From assembly GCA_030613785.1 (NCBI GenBank), contig JAUWLF010000027.1, positions 1 through 42,728 of the forward strand: DNA of 42,728 nucleotides. The letters are read 5' to 3'. Origin of the DNA: Chloroflexota bacterium. GTDB taxonomy: Bacteria; Chloroflexota; Anaerolineae; UBA7937; B3-Chlor. The position numbers were made by a program, and so were the translations under genes. Positions 6,491 through 14,011 of the stretch are shown piece after piece (position 1 is the first letter of the stretch; each line of letters opens with the position of its first letter). Under the pieces are notes generated by a model. The model was given only the letters and a program-made list of their open reading frames with translations. It was not told the DNA's origin and searched no databases.

Positions 6491-8368
6491 ATGTCTAGGA
6501 GAAGATTCCGCAAGCTGTTACCCCTGGTTTCCACACTCGGCCTGATCTTGCCGCTACTCTTCGCTCTCGCCGCACCGGTGTCGGCCGCGGGGACCATCCG
6601 CGTGGACGGCGACGCGGCCGGCTGCGTGAATAGCTCCGGTCAGGGCAATCCCTATGTCGTCGTCTACTGCAAGATCCAGGATGCGGTGTCCGATGCCAGC
6701 CCTGGAGACACCATTCACGTCTACCCGCGCATTGGACCCTACAACGAGAGCGTGAACCTGAGCGACATGGACCCCGAGGGAAACCTGACCCTCGTCACGG
6801 TGAACAACGCGGGCATCCCTACGCCAGGCACGGTGACGGTTGACAATCCGGGTGACGCTCCAGAGATCCACACTGGGGATCCTCCCTTCAACGGAGACGT
6901 GACCATCGATGGTTTCGTGCTCCGTTCGCTGTACGGTGCGATAGATCTGTGGGTGGGCGGTTCGGTCCCCGCGCCTGGAGCAGGAGAAGGCGGGCTTGGG
7001 CCCGCCTTGACCCGGGACGTGGTGATTCGCAACGTGGATGCCAGCGAGACAGGAGAGGATGGCATCGAGGTGAGGGCCGAAGGAGATGTGACCATTACCG
7101 ACTGCACCACGAACGGCAACAATGGGGCCGGCATCCACGTGTTCAAGACCTGGGGAGACGTGACCATCACCAACTGTACGGCCAACCAGAACGTCTGCTC
7201 ACCCGTAAAGCTCGGCGGAGTTACGCCCGTATGCGAGGCACATGGCATCGCAGTGGTCGGAGCTGGTGGCAAGGTCACCATCACCAACTGCACTACTCTG
7301 GGCAACGGGGGTCGCGGCATTCACGTCGCATCCGCGGTAACGAACGGCGAGCCCGCTCCCAGTTCCGTACCGTCCCCTGCCAAGGTGACCATCACCAAAT
7401 GCACGGCCAACAACAATGAATGGGACGGCATACGCGTCTTTCGCACCTTCGGTGACGTGGTGATCACCGATTGTACGGCCAACGAAAATGGGGAGGACGG
7501 CATCAGGGTTGGAGGATTCCCGTTTCCGTCTGCCGGCCCGCAAGTGGCCATCGCAGTGGGCAACGTCACCATCACCAACTGCACCGCCAACGGTAATGAG
7601 GACGGCTTCGATCTAGCCAACGGCAATGAGGACGCCTTCGATCTAGCCAACGGCATCCCGGGGACAGCGACCATCCAGGCGTGCATTGCACGGGACAACA
7701 GGGACGACGGAGTTGAACTGGGGGCATTTGGCCCGGCGGGCGTGGACCTTGTCGACGGAGTTGTGTTGGTGAATGGGAATATCATCTGCGGGAACGAGTG
7801 CGGCGTCTATCTGTCGGGCGGTAACACCTTTCTGGGCAATGGCGCTGGCATGAACTTCGAGGGCAACTGGTGGGGCTGCCCCGGTGGCCCTGACGGCGGC
7901 CTCGGGTGCGACCCCATCTGCCAATATGACTCCATACTCGTTGACTTCACGCCTTGGATCAAGAGCATCAGTGGCAGTGCGACAGTGGACCCCGTGGTGG
8001 CCGGCCAACCGACGGTCGTCACCTTCCAGTTCTCCGGGGGACCGCCCCCGGTCTACCTGGGCAAGGGGCCGGGAGACCGGCGAGGTCCTGCACCATTCAC
8101 TGTGAGCACGGATAACGGCACCCTCGACGGCAAGGGGGCTTCTATTGGGGCCTTCATCAACCAGCCCGACGGCGTCCTCAAGGTGACGCTCGTACCGCAC
8201 AGAGCAGGCACGGCCAGGGTGACGGTGCAAGGGCCCTGCGGCTTGACTGAGACCAGGGTCTTGGCGGTGGAGTCTGAGTTCGTCCCTGAGCCGGGGAGTG
8301 TGGTTCTGCTCGCCAGCGGACTGATGGGGCTGGCCGGATACGCGGGGCTGAGGATGCGGAAGAAGTAA
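6491..8368 (+). CDS. PEP-CTERM parallel beta-helix surface protein 2
   Basis: 625 residues with the same plan as gene 1: signal peptide, a cysteine-containing K-I-Q-D-A-V...D-T-I-H-V-Y-P entry, beta-helix rungs with V-T-I-T-N/D-C-T, the G-N-W-W-G-C motif, an Ig-like beta domain and a V-P-E-P-G tail ending in R-M-R-K-K. It is the most divergent of the four. It lacks the acidic insert and has longer, proline-rich loops between rungs (for example P-A-P-G-A-G-E-G-G). A short tandem duplication at 7603-7652 repeats F-D-L-A-N-G-N-E-D. The start ATG follows AGGAGGAGAAACC. Its own promoter and terminator make it a single-gene unit. Role inferred: exported surface or matrix protein. Confidence 0.87.
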   Translation: MSRRRFRKLLPLVSTLGLILPLLFALAAPVSAAGTIRVDGDAAGCVNSSGQGNPYVVVYCKIQDAVSDASPGDTIHVYPRIGPYNESVNLSDMDPEGNLTLVTVNNAGIPTPGTVTVDNPGDAPEIHTGDPPFNGDVTIDGFVLRSLYGAIDLWVGGSVPAPGAGEGGLGPALTRDVVIRNVDASETGEDGIEVRAEGDVTITDCTTNGNNGAGIHVFKTWGDVTITNCTANQNVCSPVKLGGVTPVCEAHGIAVVGAGGKVTITNCTTLGNGGRGIHVASAVTNGEPAPSSVPSPAKVTITKCTANNNEWDGIRVFRTFGDVVITDCTANENGEDGIRVGGFPFPSAGPQVAIAVGNVTITNCTANGNEDGFDLANGNEDAFDLANGIPGTATIQACIARDNRDDGVELGAFGPAGVDLVDGVVLVNGNIICGNECGVYLSGGNTFLGNGAGMNFEGNWWGCPGGPDGGLGCDPICQYDSILVDFTPWIKSISGSATVDPVVAGQPTVVTFQFSGGPPPVYLGKGPGDRRGPAPFTVSTDNGTLDGKGASIGAFINQPDGVLKVTLVPHRAGTARVTVQGPCGLTETRVLAVESEFVPEPGSVVLLASGLMGLAGYAGLRMRKK

Positions 8369-8373
8369 GCAAA

Positions 8374-8450
8374 CCTTCCGAAGGTTTGGAACCTTCGGGA
8401 GAGTGTACCTGAGAGCAGGGGCCATCGTCACTCAGACGGTGGCCCTTTCT
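8374..8450 (+). terminator. Two-hairpin terminator of PEP-CTERM gene 2
   Basis: CCTTCCGAAGG / CCTTCGGGAG stem, then GGGGCCATCGTC / GACGGTGGCCC followed by TTTC. Confidence 0.78.
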
Positions 8451-8518
8451 GCTTTCGTGGGCCTGGAACGTAGGCGTTCGCTGGCTCCTGTCGTTCGTTT
8501 CCAATCGCTCAGCCAGAG

Positions 8519-8547
8519 TTGACACGGCTGCGAGATTGGGGTATAAT
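8519..8547 (+). promoter_or_regulatory. Promoter of PEP-CTERM gene 3
   Basis: TTGACA (8519-8524), 17-bp spacer, TATAAT (8542-8547). The leader (8548-8661) is shortened by about 10 nt relative to the others, removing one arm of the outer stem. Confidence 0.82.
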
Positions 8548-8661
8548 GTGTGCGAAGCCGTCGGAAGCAGAGCGACCGACCTGCGGTTGGCCCCGGAACG
8601 GGATAGCGGTGCGGACCGTTGGCCAAAGCGGCTCCCGTAGTAGACTCTAGGAGGAGAAACC

Positions 8662-10023
8662 ATGTCTAAGAAGAGATTCCGCAAACTACTACCCCTGGTA
8701 TCCACACTCGCCCTGATGCTGCCTCTGTTGCTCGCTCTCGCATCACCGGTGTCGGCAGCCACCATCACCGTGTGCGCCAGTGGCTGCGACTACACCACTA
8801 TTCAGGCGGCGGTCGACGCCGCAAATGACGGCGATGTGATCGACGTCTACCCGGGCACCTACAACGAGAGCGTGGATCTGAACGGGATGACTCCAGAGGG
8901 CGACATCACCATCAGGAGCGTCAACTCCGGGGGCACTCCGACTGCCGGCGCGGCCACCGTGAACGGTGGTGCTGCCGGCCCGGCCTTCGAGACATCGTCA
9001 ACCTTCTCCGGAGACGTGACCATAGACGGCTTCATCGTTGAGTCGACCAGTGACGATGGCATCAATGTCAAAGTGAACAGCGACGTGGTCATTCGCGACG
9101 TGATCGCCGATTCAACGGACGACGACGGCATCCAGGTGGATGCGGCGAGTGGGAACGTGACCATCGAGGACTGCACCGCCAATCACAACGAGGAGCAGGG
9201 CATCCGGGTCAGAGACACGGGTGGGAACGTCACCATCACCGGCTGCACCGCCAATGACAATGACGAAGACGGCATCTGGGTCTACGACGTAGCCGGGGAC
9301 GTCCTAATCAGCAACTGCACGGCCAACGGGAATGGGGAGGACGGCTTCAACCCCATGGAGGTCAAGGGCACCGTGACCATCAAGGCCTGCATCGCCCGCG
9401 ATAACGACTCAGGAGTCGACCTGGATCATCTGGAAGACGCCGACGCGGTGCTGGTGAACGGTAACATCATTTGCGGCAACGCCGCGTGCGGCGTGGACAA
9501 TCTGGACGGCATCGCAGACTTGAACCTCGAAGGCAACTGGTGGGGCTGCGACGGAGGCCCCGAGGCAGCAGGTTGCGACCCCGTCTGCCAGGAGGACAGT
9601 ATCCCGGTGGACTACACGCCGTGGATCGATACCATCACCGCCAGCGCGCCAGCCTCGGTGATCGTCGGCGAGCCCGCCATAGTCAGCTTCCAGTTCTCGG
9701 GCGGGCCGCCAGCGGTCTACCTGGGCGAGGGTCCGGGAGACCTGCGTGGCCCTGCGCCGTTCACCGTGAGCACCGATAACGGCACGGTCACCGGGGGGTT
9801 CATCAACGCGCCCGATGGTGTGATGGAGGTAACCCTGGTGCCGCAGACGGAAGGCACCGCCACCGTGACGGTGGTTGGACCCTGCGGGCTAGATGAGCAG
9901 ATCGTCCTCGGTGTCCAGGCTGCTGCTGCGGACTTCGTGCCGGAGCCTGGGAGCGTGATGTTGCTCGCCAGCGGCCTGATGGGGCTGGCCGGATACGCTG
10001 GCCTGAGGATGCGGAAGAGGTAA
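8662..10023 (+). CDS. PEP-CTERM parallel beta-helix surface protein 3 (short form)
   Basis: 453 residues, the shortest paralog. It has the signal peptide, an entry with C-A-S-G-C-D-Y-T-T-I-Q-A-A-V-D-A-A and D-V-Y-P-G-T-Y, only about six beta-helix rungs, the G-N-W-W-G-C cluster, the Ig-like beta domain and a V-P-E-P-G tail ending in R-M-R-K-R. The acidic insert and several rungs of genes 1 and 4 are absent, which fits loss or gain of whole rungs by recombination between repeats. Its first 130 residues are nearly identical to those of gene 4. Cell-surface location is inferred from the signal peptide and sorting tail. Confidence 0.87.
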   Translation: MSKKRFRKLLPLVSTLALMLPLLLALASPVSAATITVCASGCDYTTIQAAVDAANDGDVIDVYPGTYNESVDLNGMTPEGDITIRSVNSGGTPTAGAATVNGGAAGPAFETSSTFSGDVTIDGFIVESTSDDGINVKVNSDVVIRDVIADSTDDDGIQVDAASGNVTIEDCTANHNEEQGIRVRDTGGNVTITGCTANDNDEDGIWVYDVAGDVLISNCTANGNGEDGFNPMEVKGTVTIKACIARDNDSGVDLDHLEDADAVLVNGNIICGNAACGVDNLDGIADLNLEGNWWGCDGGPEAAGCDPVCQEDSIPVDYTPWIDTITASAPASVIVGEPAIVSFQFSGGPPAVYLGEGPGDLRGPAPFTVSTDNGTVTGGFINAPDGVMEVTLVPQTEGTATVTVVGPCGLDEQIVLGVQAAAADFVPEPGSVMLLASGLMGLAGYAGLRMRKR

Positions 10024-10028
10024 GCAAA

Positions 10029-10104
10029 CCTCCCGAAGGTCCCGAACCTTCGGGAGGATCTTTGTGAGAGCAGGGGCCATCGTCTTTCAGACGGTGGCCC
10101 TTTC
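10029..10104 (+). terminator. Two-hairpin terminator of PEP-CTERM gene 3
   Basis: CCTCCCGAAGGT / ACCTTCGGGAGG stem, then the GGGGCCATCGTC / GACGGTGGCCC hairpin with TTTC. Confidence 0.8.
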
Positions 10105-10173
10105 TGCTTTCGGTGGCATGGAACGTAGGCGTTCGCTGGGTCCTGTCGTTCGTTTCCAATCGCTCAGCCAGAC

Positions 10174-10202
10174 TTGACACGTGTGCGAAATTGGGGTATG
10201 AT
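10174..10202 (+). promoter_or_regulatory. Promoter of PEP-CTERM gene 4
   Basis: TTGACA (10174-10179), 17-bp spacer, TATGAT (10197-10202). The conserved leader runs from 10203 to 10326. Confidence 0.82.
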
Positions 10203-10326
10203 GTCTGCGAATGCGTCAGAAACACAGCGACCGTGCTGCGGTTGGCCTCGTAACGGAATAGCGCTGTGCACGTGCGCGGACCGTTGGCCAAAGCGGCTCG
10301 CGTAGTACACTCTAGGAGGAGAAACC

Positions 10327-12210
10327 ATGTCTAAGACAAGATTCCGCAAGCTGATACCCCTGGTTACCACACTCGCCCTGATCGTACCTCTGTTGCTCGC
10401 TCTCGCCGCGCCGGTGTCGGCGGCCACCATCACCGTGTGCGCCAGTGGGTGCGACTACACCACTATTCAGGCGGCGGTGGACGCCGCAAATGACGGCGAT
10501 GTGATCGACGTCTACCCGGGGACCTACAACGAGAGCGTGGATCTGAACGGGATGAGCCCCGACGGCGACATCACCATCAGGAGCGTCAACTCCGGGGGCA
10601 CCCCGACTGCCGGCACGGCCACCGTGAACGGTGGTGCTGCTGGCCCGGCCTTTGAGACTACTTCAACCTTCTCCGGAGACGTGACCATAGACGGCTTCAT
10701 CGTCAAGTCGACGAATGACGATGGCATCGATGTCGGAGTGAACAGCGACGTGGTCATTCGCGACGTGACCGCCAATGCCACCGGCGAATCCGGCATCGAA
10801 GTGGATGAGGCGAGTGGGAACGTGACCATCGAGGATTGCACCGCCAATGACAATGATGGCAACGGCTTCTACATTTACGATGTAGGCGGCAACTTGACAG
10901 TCAGGCGCTGCACCGCCAACGACAATGGTCAAGAGAACTTCGAGATTGAGAAAATAGGCGGGAACGTGACGATCATTGAGGCCACCGCCCACAGAGCCGC
11001 GTTCGACGAGGGGGGCATCGACGTCGAGGATGTAGGCGGGAACGTTAAGATCACCGACTCCACCGCGAACGACAATCCTGAGGTCAACATTGAAGTCGTC
11101 GCTGTAGACGGGGACGTGACAGTCAAGCGCTGCACCGCCAATGGGAGTGCCGACGGCGAGGGGATACTAATCGGCGAGTTCGAAGTAGAAAATGCGCGTG
11201 ACCATGGAATAGTCGGGAACGTGACCATCGAGGACTGCACCGCCAACGACAATGACGGGGTTGGCATCGAAGTCTCGAACATCGGTGGCAATGTGAGGAT
11301 AGACGATTGTACCGCCAACGGCAACGGGAGCGATGGGATCTACCTACTACAATCAGAGGATTTGGACACTTCCTCGGGATCCGATGACGATCATGAATTG
11401 CAGGCCGATGTGGACGTCGAAGAGGACGACGATGCGGACGATGTGGAGAAACAGGGCGTTACCCCTAGCGCCAACGGCGGCAATGTGACTATCACCAACT
11501 GCACCGCCAACGAAAACGAGCAGTCTGGGTTCGACCCCGAGGGCGTCGAGGGCACCGTGACCATCAAGGCCTGCATCGCCCGCGACAACGACTCCGGAGT
11601 CGACCTGGATGACATGAGAGACGCCGACGCGGTGCTGCTGAACGGTAATATCATCTGCGGCAACGAGTGCGGCGTGGGCCTGTGGAGCGACATCGCAGAC
11701 TTGAACCTCGAAGGCAACTGGTGGGGCTGCGACGGAGGCCCCGAGGCAGCAGGTTGCGACCCCATCTGCCAGCGTGACAGTATCCCGGTGGGTCCCTTCG
11801 TCACGCCGTGGATCGACACCGTCACCGCCAGCGCGCCAGCCTCGGTGATCGTCGGCGAGCCGGCCATAGTCAGCTTCCAGTTCTCGGGCGGGCCGCCAGC
11901 GGTCTACCTGGGCAAGGGTCCCGGAGACCTGCGTGGCCCTGCACCATTCACCGTGACCACTGACAATGGCACGGTCACCGGGGGATTCATCAACGCGCCC
12001 CATGGTGTGATGGAGGTAACCCTGGTGCCGGACCATGACGGCAGCGCCACCGTGACGGTGGTTGGACCCTGCGGGCTAGATGAGCAGATCGTCCTCGGTG
12101 TCCAGGCTGCTGCTGCGGACTTCGTGCCGGAGCCTGGGAGCGTAGTTCTGCTCGCCAGCGGACTGATGGGACTTGCCGGATACGCAGGGCTGAGGATGCG
12201 GAAGAAGTAA
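10327..12210 (+). CDS. PEP-CTERM parallel beta-helix surface protein 4 (mosaic)
   Basis: 627 residues with the family layout. The first 130 residues match gene 3 almost exactly (C-A-S-G-C-D-Y entry, D-V-Y-P-G-T-Y-N-E-S-V-D-L-N-G-M). From about residue 180 on, the rungs match gene 1, including Y-D-V-G-G-N-L-T-V-R-R-C-T-A-N, the Q-E-N-F-E-I-E-K segment and the acidic insert with D-T-S-S. The gene therefore looks like a recombinant of genes 3 and 1. The Ig-like domain and PEP-CTERM tail (R-M-R-K-K) follow. The ribosome site is AGGAGGAGAAACC. No partner gene overlaps it; it has its own promoter and terminator. Confidence 0.88.
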   Translation: MSKTRFRKLIPLVTTLALIVPLLLALAAPVSAATITVCASGCDYTTIQAAVDAANDGDVIDVYPGTYNESVDLNGMSPDGDITIRSVNSGGTPTAGTATVNGGAAGPAFETTSTFSGDVTIDGFIVKSTNDDGIDVGVNSDVVIRDVTANATGESGIEVDEASGNVTIEDCTANDNDGNGFYIYDVGGNLTVRRCTANDNGQENFEIEKIGGNVTIIEATAHRAAFDEGGIDVEDVGGNVKITDSTANDNPEVNIEVVAVDGDVTVKRCTANGSADGEGILIGEFEVENARDHGIVGNVTIEDCTANDNDGVGIEVSNIGGNVRIDDCTANGNGSDGIYLLQSEDLDTSSGSDDDHELQADVDVEEDDDADDVEKQGVTPSANGGNVTITNCTANENEQSGFDPEGVEGTVTIKACIARDNDSGVDLDDMRDADAVLLNGNIICGNECGVGLWSDIADLNLEGNWWGCDGGPEAAGCDPICQRDSIPVGPFVTPWIDTVTASAPASVIVGEPAIVSFQFSGGPPAVYLGKGPGDLRGPAPFTVTTDNGTVTGGFINAPHGVMEVTLVPDHDGSATVTVVGPCGLDEQIVLGVQAAAADFVPEPGSVVLLASGLMGLAGYAGLRMRKK

Positions 12211-12214
12211 GCAA

Positions 12215-12292
12215 ACCTCCCAAAGGTTTTGAACCTTCGGGAGGATGTACCTGAGAACAGGGGCCATCGTCGCTCAGACGGTGGCCCTTTTT
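12215..12292 (+). terminator. Two-hairpin terminator of PEP-CTERM gene 4
   Basis: CCTCCCAAAGG / CCTTCGGGAGG stem with one mismatch, then GGGGCCATCGTC / GACGGTGGCCC followed by TTTTTG at 12260-12292. Confidence 0.8.
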
Positions 12293-12429
12293 GCTTCCCC
12301 ACACCTGGAACGGACCAGCACGTCATGCCGTGCCCCTACACGTGTGCTCGTGCGTAGCCACCCACATCCTCGTCGCGTGCTGGCACCCAGCCCGCTGCCA
12401 TCTCAAACCTTAAAGATCCCCTTTGGGGC

Positions 12430-12458
12430 TTGACAAAGGGTAGGATTTGTGTTATTAT
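12430..12458 (+). promoter_or_regulatory. Promoter of small gene at 12487
   Basis: TTGACA (12430-12435), 17-bp spacer, TATTAT (12453-12458), 28 nt before the start codon. Confidence 0.8.
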
Positions 12459-12486
12459 TAGCACATCTGTTCTATTCGCAGGGTGA

Positions 12487-12696
12487 ATGATGTCTGATAC
12501 GCAGTTCATAGACAAGATCCGCAAGTTGAAGGTTCACGAGCGCGCTGTACGGGAGCCTTCCCAGGTGAGGTCGGAGCTCACCCGGGTCTTCCCCTCTCTC
12601 CAACGCCTGCTGAGCGTTCTGGAGGAGGTACCCGACGACGCGGAACTGGAAGTGACCCGCCAGAAGGCCAAATACATCCTGCGTATCAGACAGTAA
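12487..12696 (+). CDS. Small hypothetical protein
   Basis: 69 residues, charged and mostly helical by composition (I-D-K-I-R-K-L-K-V-H-E-R, L-Q-R-L-L-S-V-L-E-E-V). No membrane segment and no motif I recognise. ATG codons at 12487 and 12490 are both possible; the ribosome site (AGGGTGA) is weak. A clear sigma-70-type promoter lies 28 nt upstream, so it is probably a real, independently transcribed gene. It separates the surface-protein region from the phage-like module. Function unknown. Confidence 0.6.
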   Translation: MMSDTQFIDKIRKLKVHERAVREPSQVRSELTRVFPSLQRLLSVLEEVPDDAELEVTRQKAKYILRIRQ

Positions 12697-12700
12697 CTAA

Positions 12701-12744
12701 CCGACGCTCCGGGCCGACGCTCCGGGCCGACGCTTTAGCGTCGG
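12701..12744 (+). terminator. Repeat and hairpin after the small gene
   Basis: Two direct copies of CCGACGCTCCGGG precede the palindrome CCGACGCTTTAGCGTCGG (12727-12744). A stem-loop terminator without a strong T-run is likely. Confidence 0.5.
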
Positions 12745-12828
12745 GTAACACACAAACAAACAACAACATAGCCCACACCAAGCGGGGAAGAGGCTAGGGC
12801 CTCACCGCTCCTGAAACGAACACCGTAA

Positions 12829-12888
12829 AGGAGTTCAGGGACCCACTTTCGACACACAGTCGAAGGTGGACCCCAGGGCTCCTTTTTT
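12829..12888 (+). terminator. Strong intrinsic terminator
   Basis: A long, slightly imperfect stem pairs AGGAG...CCCACTTTCGAC with GTCGAAGGTGG...CTCCT around an ACACA loop, followed by six T. It isolates the phage-like module from upstream transcription. A small RNA ending here (from about 12780) cannot be excluded, but no promoter for one is visible. Confidence 0.75.
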
Positions 12889-12915
12889 CGTTAGGGGCAG
12901 AGTCAACAGGCAGGG

Positions 12916-13239
12916 ATGATGAGTGTGGAGATGGGACAAAGCCTGATCTTGCTAACCTTCGGACTCGTAGCACTGCTCAGCGGTACGGCCTGCTACTACT
13001 TCTCCCTCTTCAGGCCAAGACGCCCAGGCGTGATCGCCCTGATTCTGCTGACCGCCTTCATCTTCTGGCAGGACCTGTTGTGGGGCAGCATATTCCTGGT
13101 GGCCATGATGCAGCATCGCCTGGTCACCTTCGAGATGCTGATCAGAGGACTGTTATGGCCGGTGTTGCTGGTGGGGCTGCTGGGCACCCTGGGAACCGGA
13201 CTTCTGTTCCTCTTGATCGTGAGGAGGGAACTCAGATGA
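12916..13239 (+). CDS. Small membrane protein at the start of the phage-like module
   Basis: 107 residues with three hydrophobic segments (about 10-30, 38-58, 80-102) separated by short basic loops (F-R-P-R-R-P; ending in V-R-R-E-L-R). Its size and topology suit a holin-like or other small phage membrane protein, but no family is recognised. It starts at ATG-ATG after a CAGGG ribosome site. Its TGA overlaps the ATG of the next gene (ATGA), which suggests translational coupling. Confidence 0.55.
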   Translation: MMSVEMGQSLILLTFGLVALLSGTACYYFSLFRPRRPGVIALILLTAFIFWQDLLWGSIFLVAMMQHRLVTFEMLIRGLLWPVLLVGLLGTLGTGLLFLLIVRRELR

Positions 13240-13373
13240 CACTTGCCAGAGGATTGGCTGTGCGACTGTACGGGCTGGTGTTTCGCTTGTTGATCGTCGT
13301 GGTGCCTCAGGCCGGTGAACTGGATGTTATCCTGGACATACTGGATGGAGAGAACGATGAGCGGATTCTATGA
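13236..13373 (+). CDS. 45-residue coupled small protein
   Basis: The ATG overlaps the preceding stop (ATGA), with GGAGGG 8 nt upstream. The product begins MTLARGLAVRLYGLV, has a hydrophobic stretch (L-L-I-V-V-V-P) and ends in an acidic tail (D-I-L-D-G-E-N-D-E-R). Overlap with neighbours on both sides supports a real gene. Function unknown. Confidence 0.5.
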   Translation: MTLARGLAVRLYGLVFRLLIVVVPQAGELDVILDILDGENDERIL

Positions 13374-13659
13374 CAACATATTCTCCGACGAGGAGCTACT
13401 GGACGTCGGTCGGCTAGCCACGGCCGGTGATGTCTCTGTGGATCAGGAAATCGGCATGCTGCGAATCGCGATGAGACGCGTTCTCGAAGCGCCCATAGAT
13501 CCCGCCAGGGCCCTGCAACTCCTAGGGCGCGCGTGCGGTCAACTGGCCACACTGATGCGCGCCAAGAGGGCCCTGTCCGGTGAGGCGGCCGATAGCCTGG
13601 CAGGCGCCTTTGCCAAGGCCCTGGATGAATTGTCTACGGAGCTGGGGATTGATCTCTAG
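13357..13659 (+). CDS. Small helical phage protein next to packaging/head genes
   Basis: 100 residues from the ATG at 13357, chosen because GGAG lies 6 nt upstream; a longer frame to 13315 lacks a site. After the N-terminal segment S-G-F-Y-D-N-I-F come helices with R-R-V-L-E-A, a P-A-R-A-L-Q-L-L-G-R-A segment and L-A-T-L-M-R-A-K-R-A-L. Small proteins of this type often sit upstream of portal or terminase genes in prophages of environmental bacteria. A small-terminase-like role is a guess. It overlaps the previous frame by 17 nt. Confidence 0.5.
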   Translation: MSGFYDNIFSDEELLDVGRLATAGDVSVDQEIGMLRIAMRRVLEAPIDPARALQLLGRACGQLATLMRAKRALSGEAADSLAGAFAKALDELSTELGIDL

Positions 13660-13756
13660 TAGCGGTAGGGGGCCGAAGTCAGCCGAGGTCGCACTGGAGA
13701 GATAGGCTCGCAGGGACTGAAGCCCCCACCGTTTTCCATCAGGAGTGTGAGGTGTA

Positions 13757-14011
13757 ATGCAACCCAACGGAGAGGGAGTCAAGAGGCTGAAAGAGGTTCT
13801 GCGCAGATATCGCAGCACCCGGGCCAAAGGGGTCACTGTGGATCAGAGGCCGGGCTGCGTGTACGGGATGCTGACCAGAGAAGAACTGGATGAGCTGACC
13901 AAGCAGATGGAGGAGTTGAGGACCACATTGAACAAGATCTACGTCTCTGTACTTCTGATGCTCATCGGGCTGGTCGTCAACATCATGCTGGACAGATTGG
14001 GGGTGCTATGA
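13757..14011 (+). CDS. Small coiled-coil membrane protein upstream of portal
   Basis: 84 residues. A basic N-terminal half (V-K-R-L-K-E-V-L-R-R-Y) is followed by a short coiled coil (E-E-L-D-E-L-T-K-Q-M-E-E-L) and one C-terminal membrane segment (V-S-V-L-L-M-L-I-G-L-V-V-N-I-M-L). This fits a tail-anchored protein, perhaps holin- or spanin-related. Its TGA overlaps the portal ATG (ATGA), so the two are probably coupled. Confidence 0.55.
   Translation: MQPNGEGVKRLKEVLRRYRSTRAKGVTVDQRPGCVYGMLTREELDELTKQMEELRTTLNKIYVSVLLMLIGLVVNIMLDRLGVL

Noticed and set aside
12780..12888. Small RNA gene ending at the strong terminator
   Set aside because: The folded segment and T-run are real, but no promoter-like boxes precede it, so it is reported as a terminator only.
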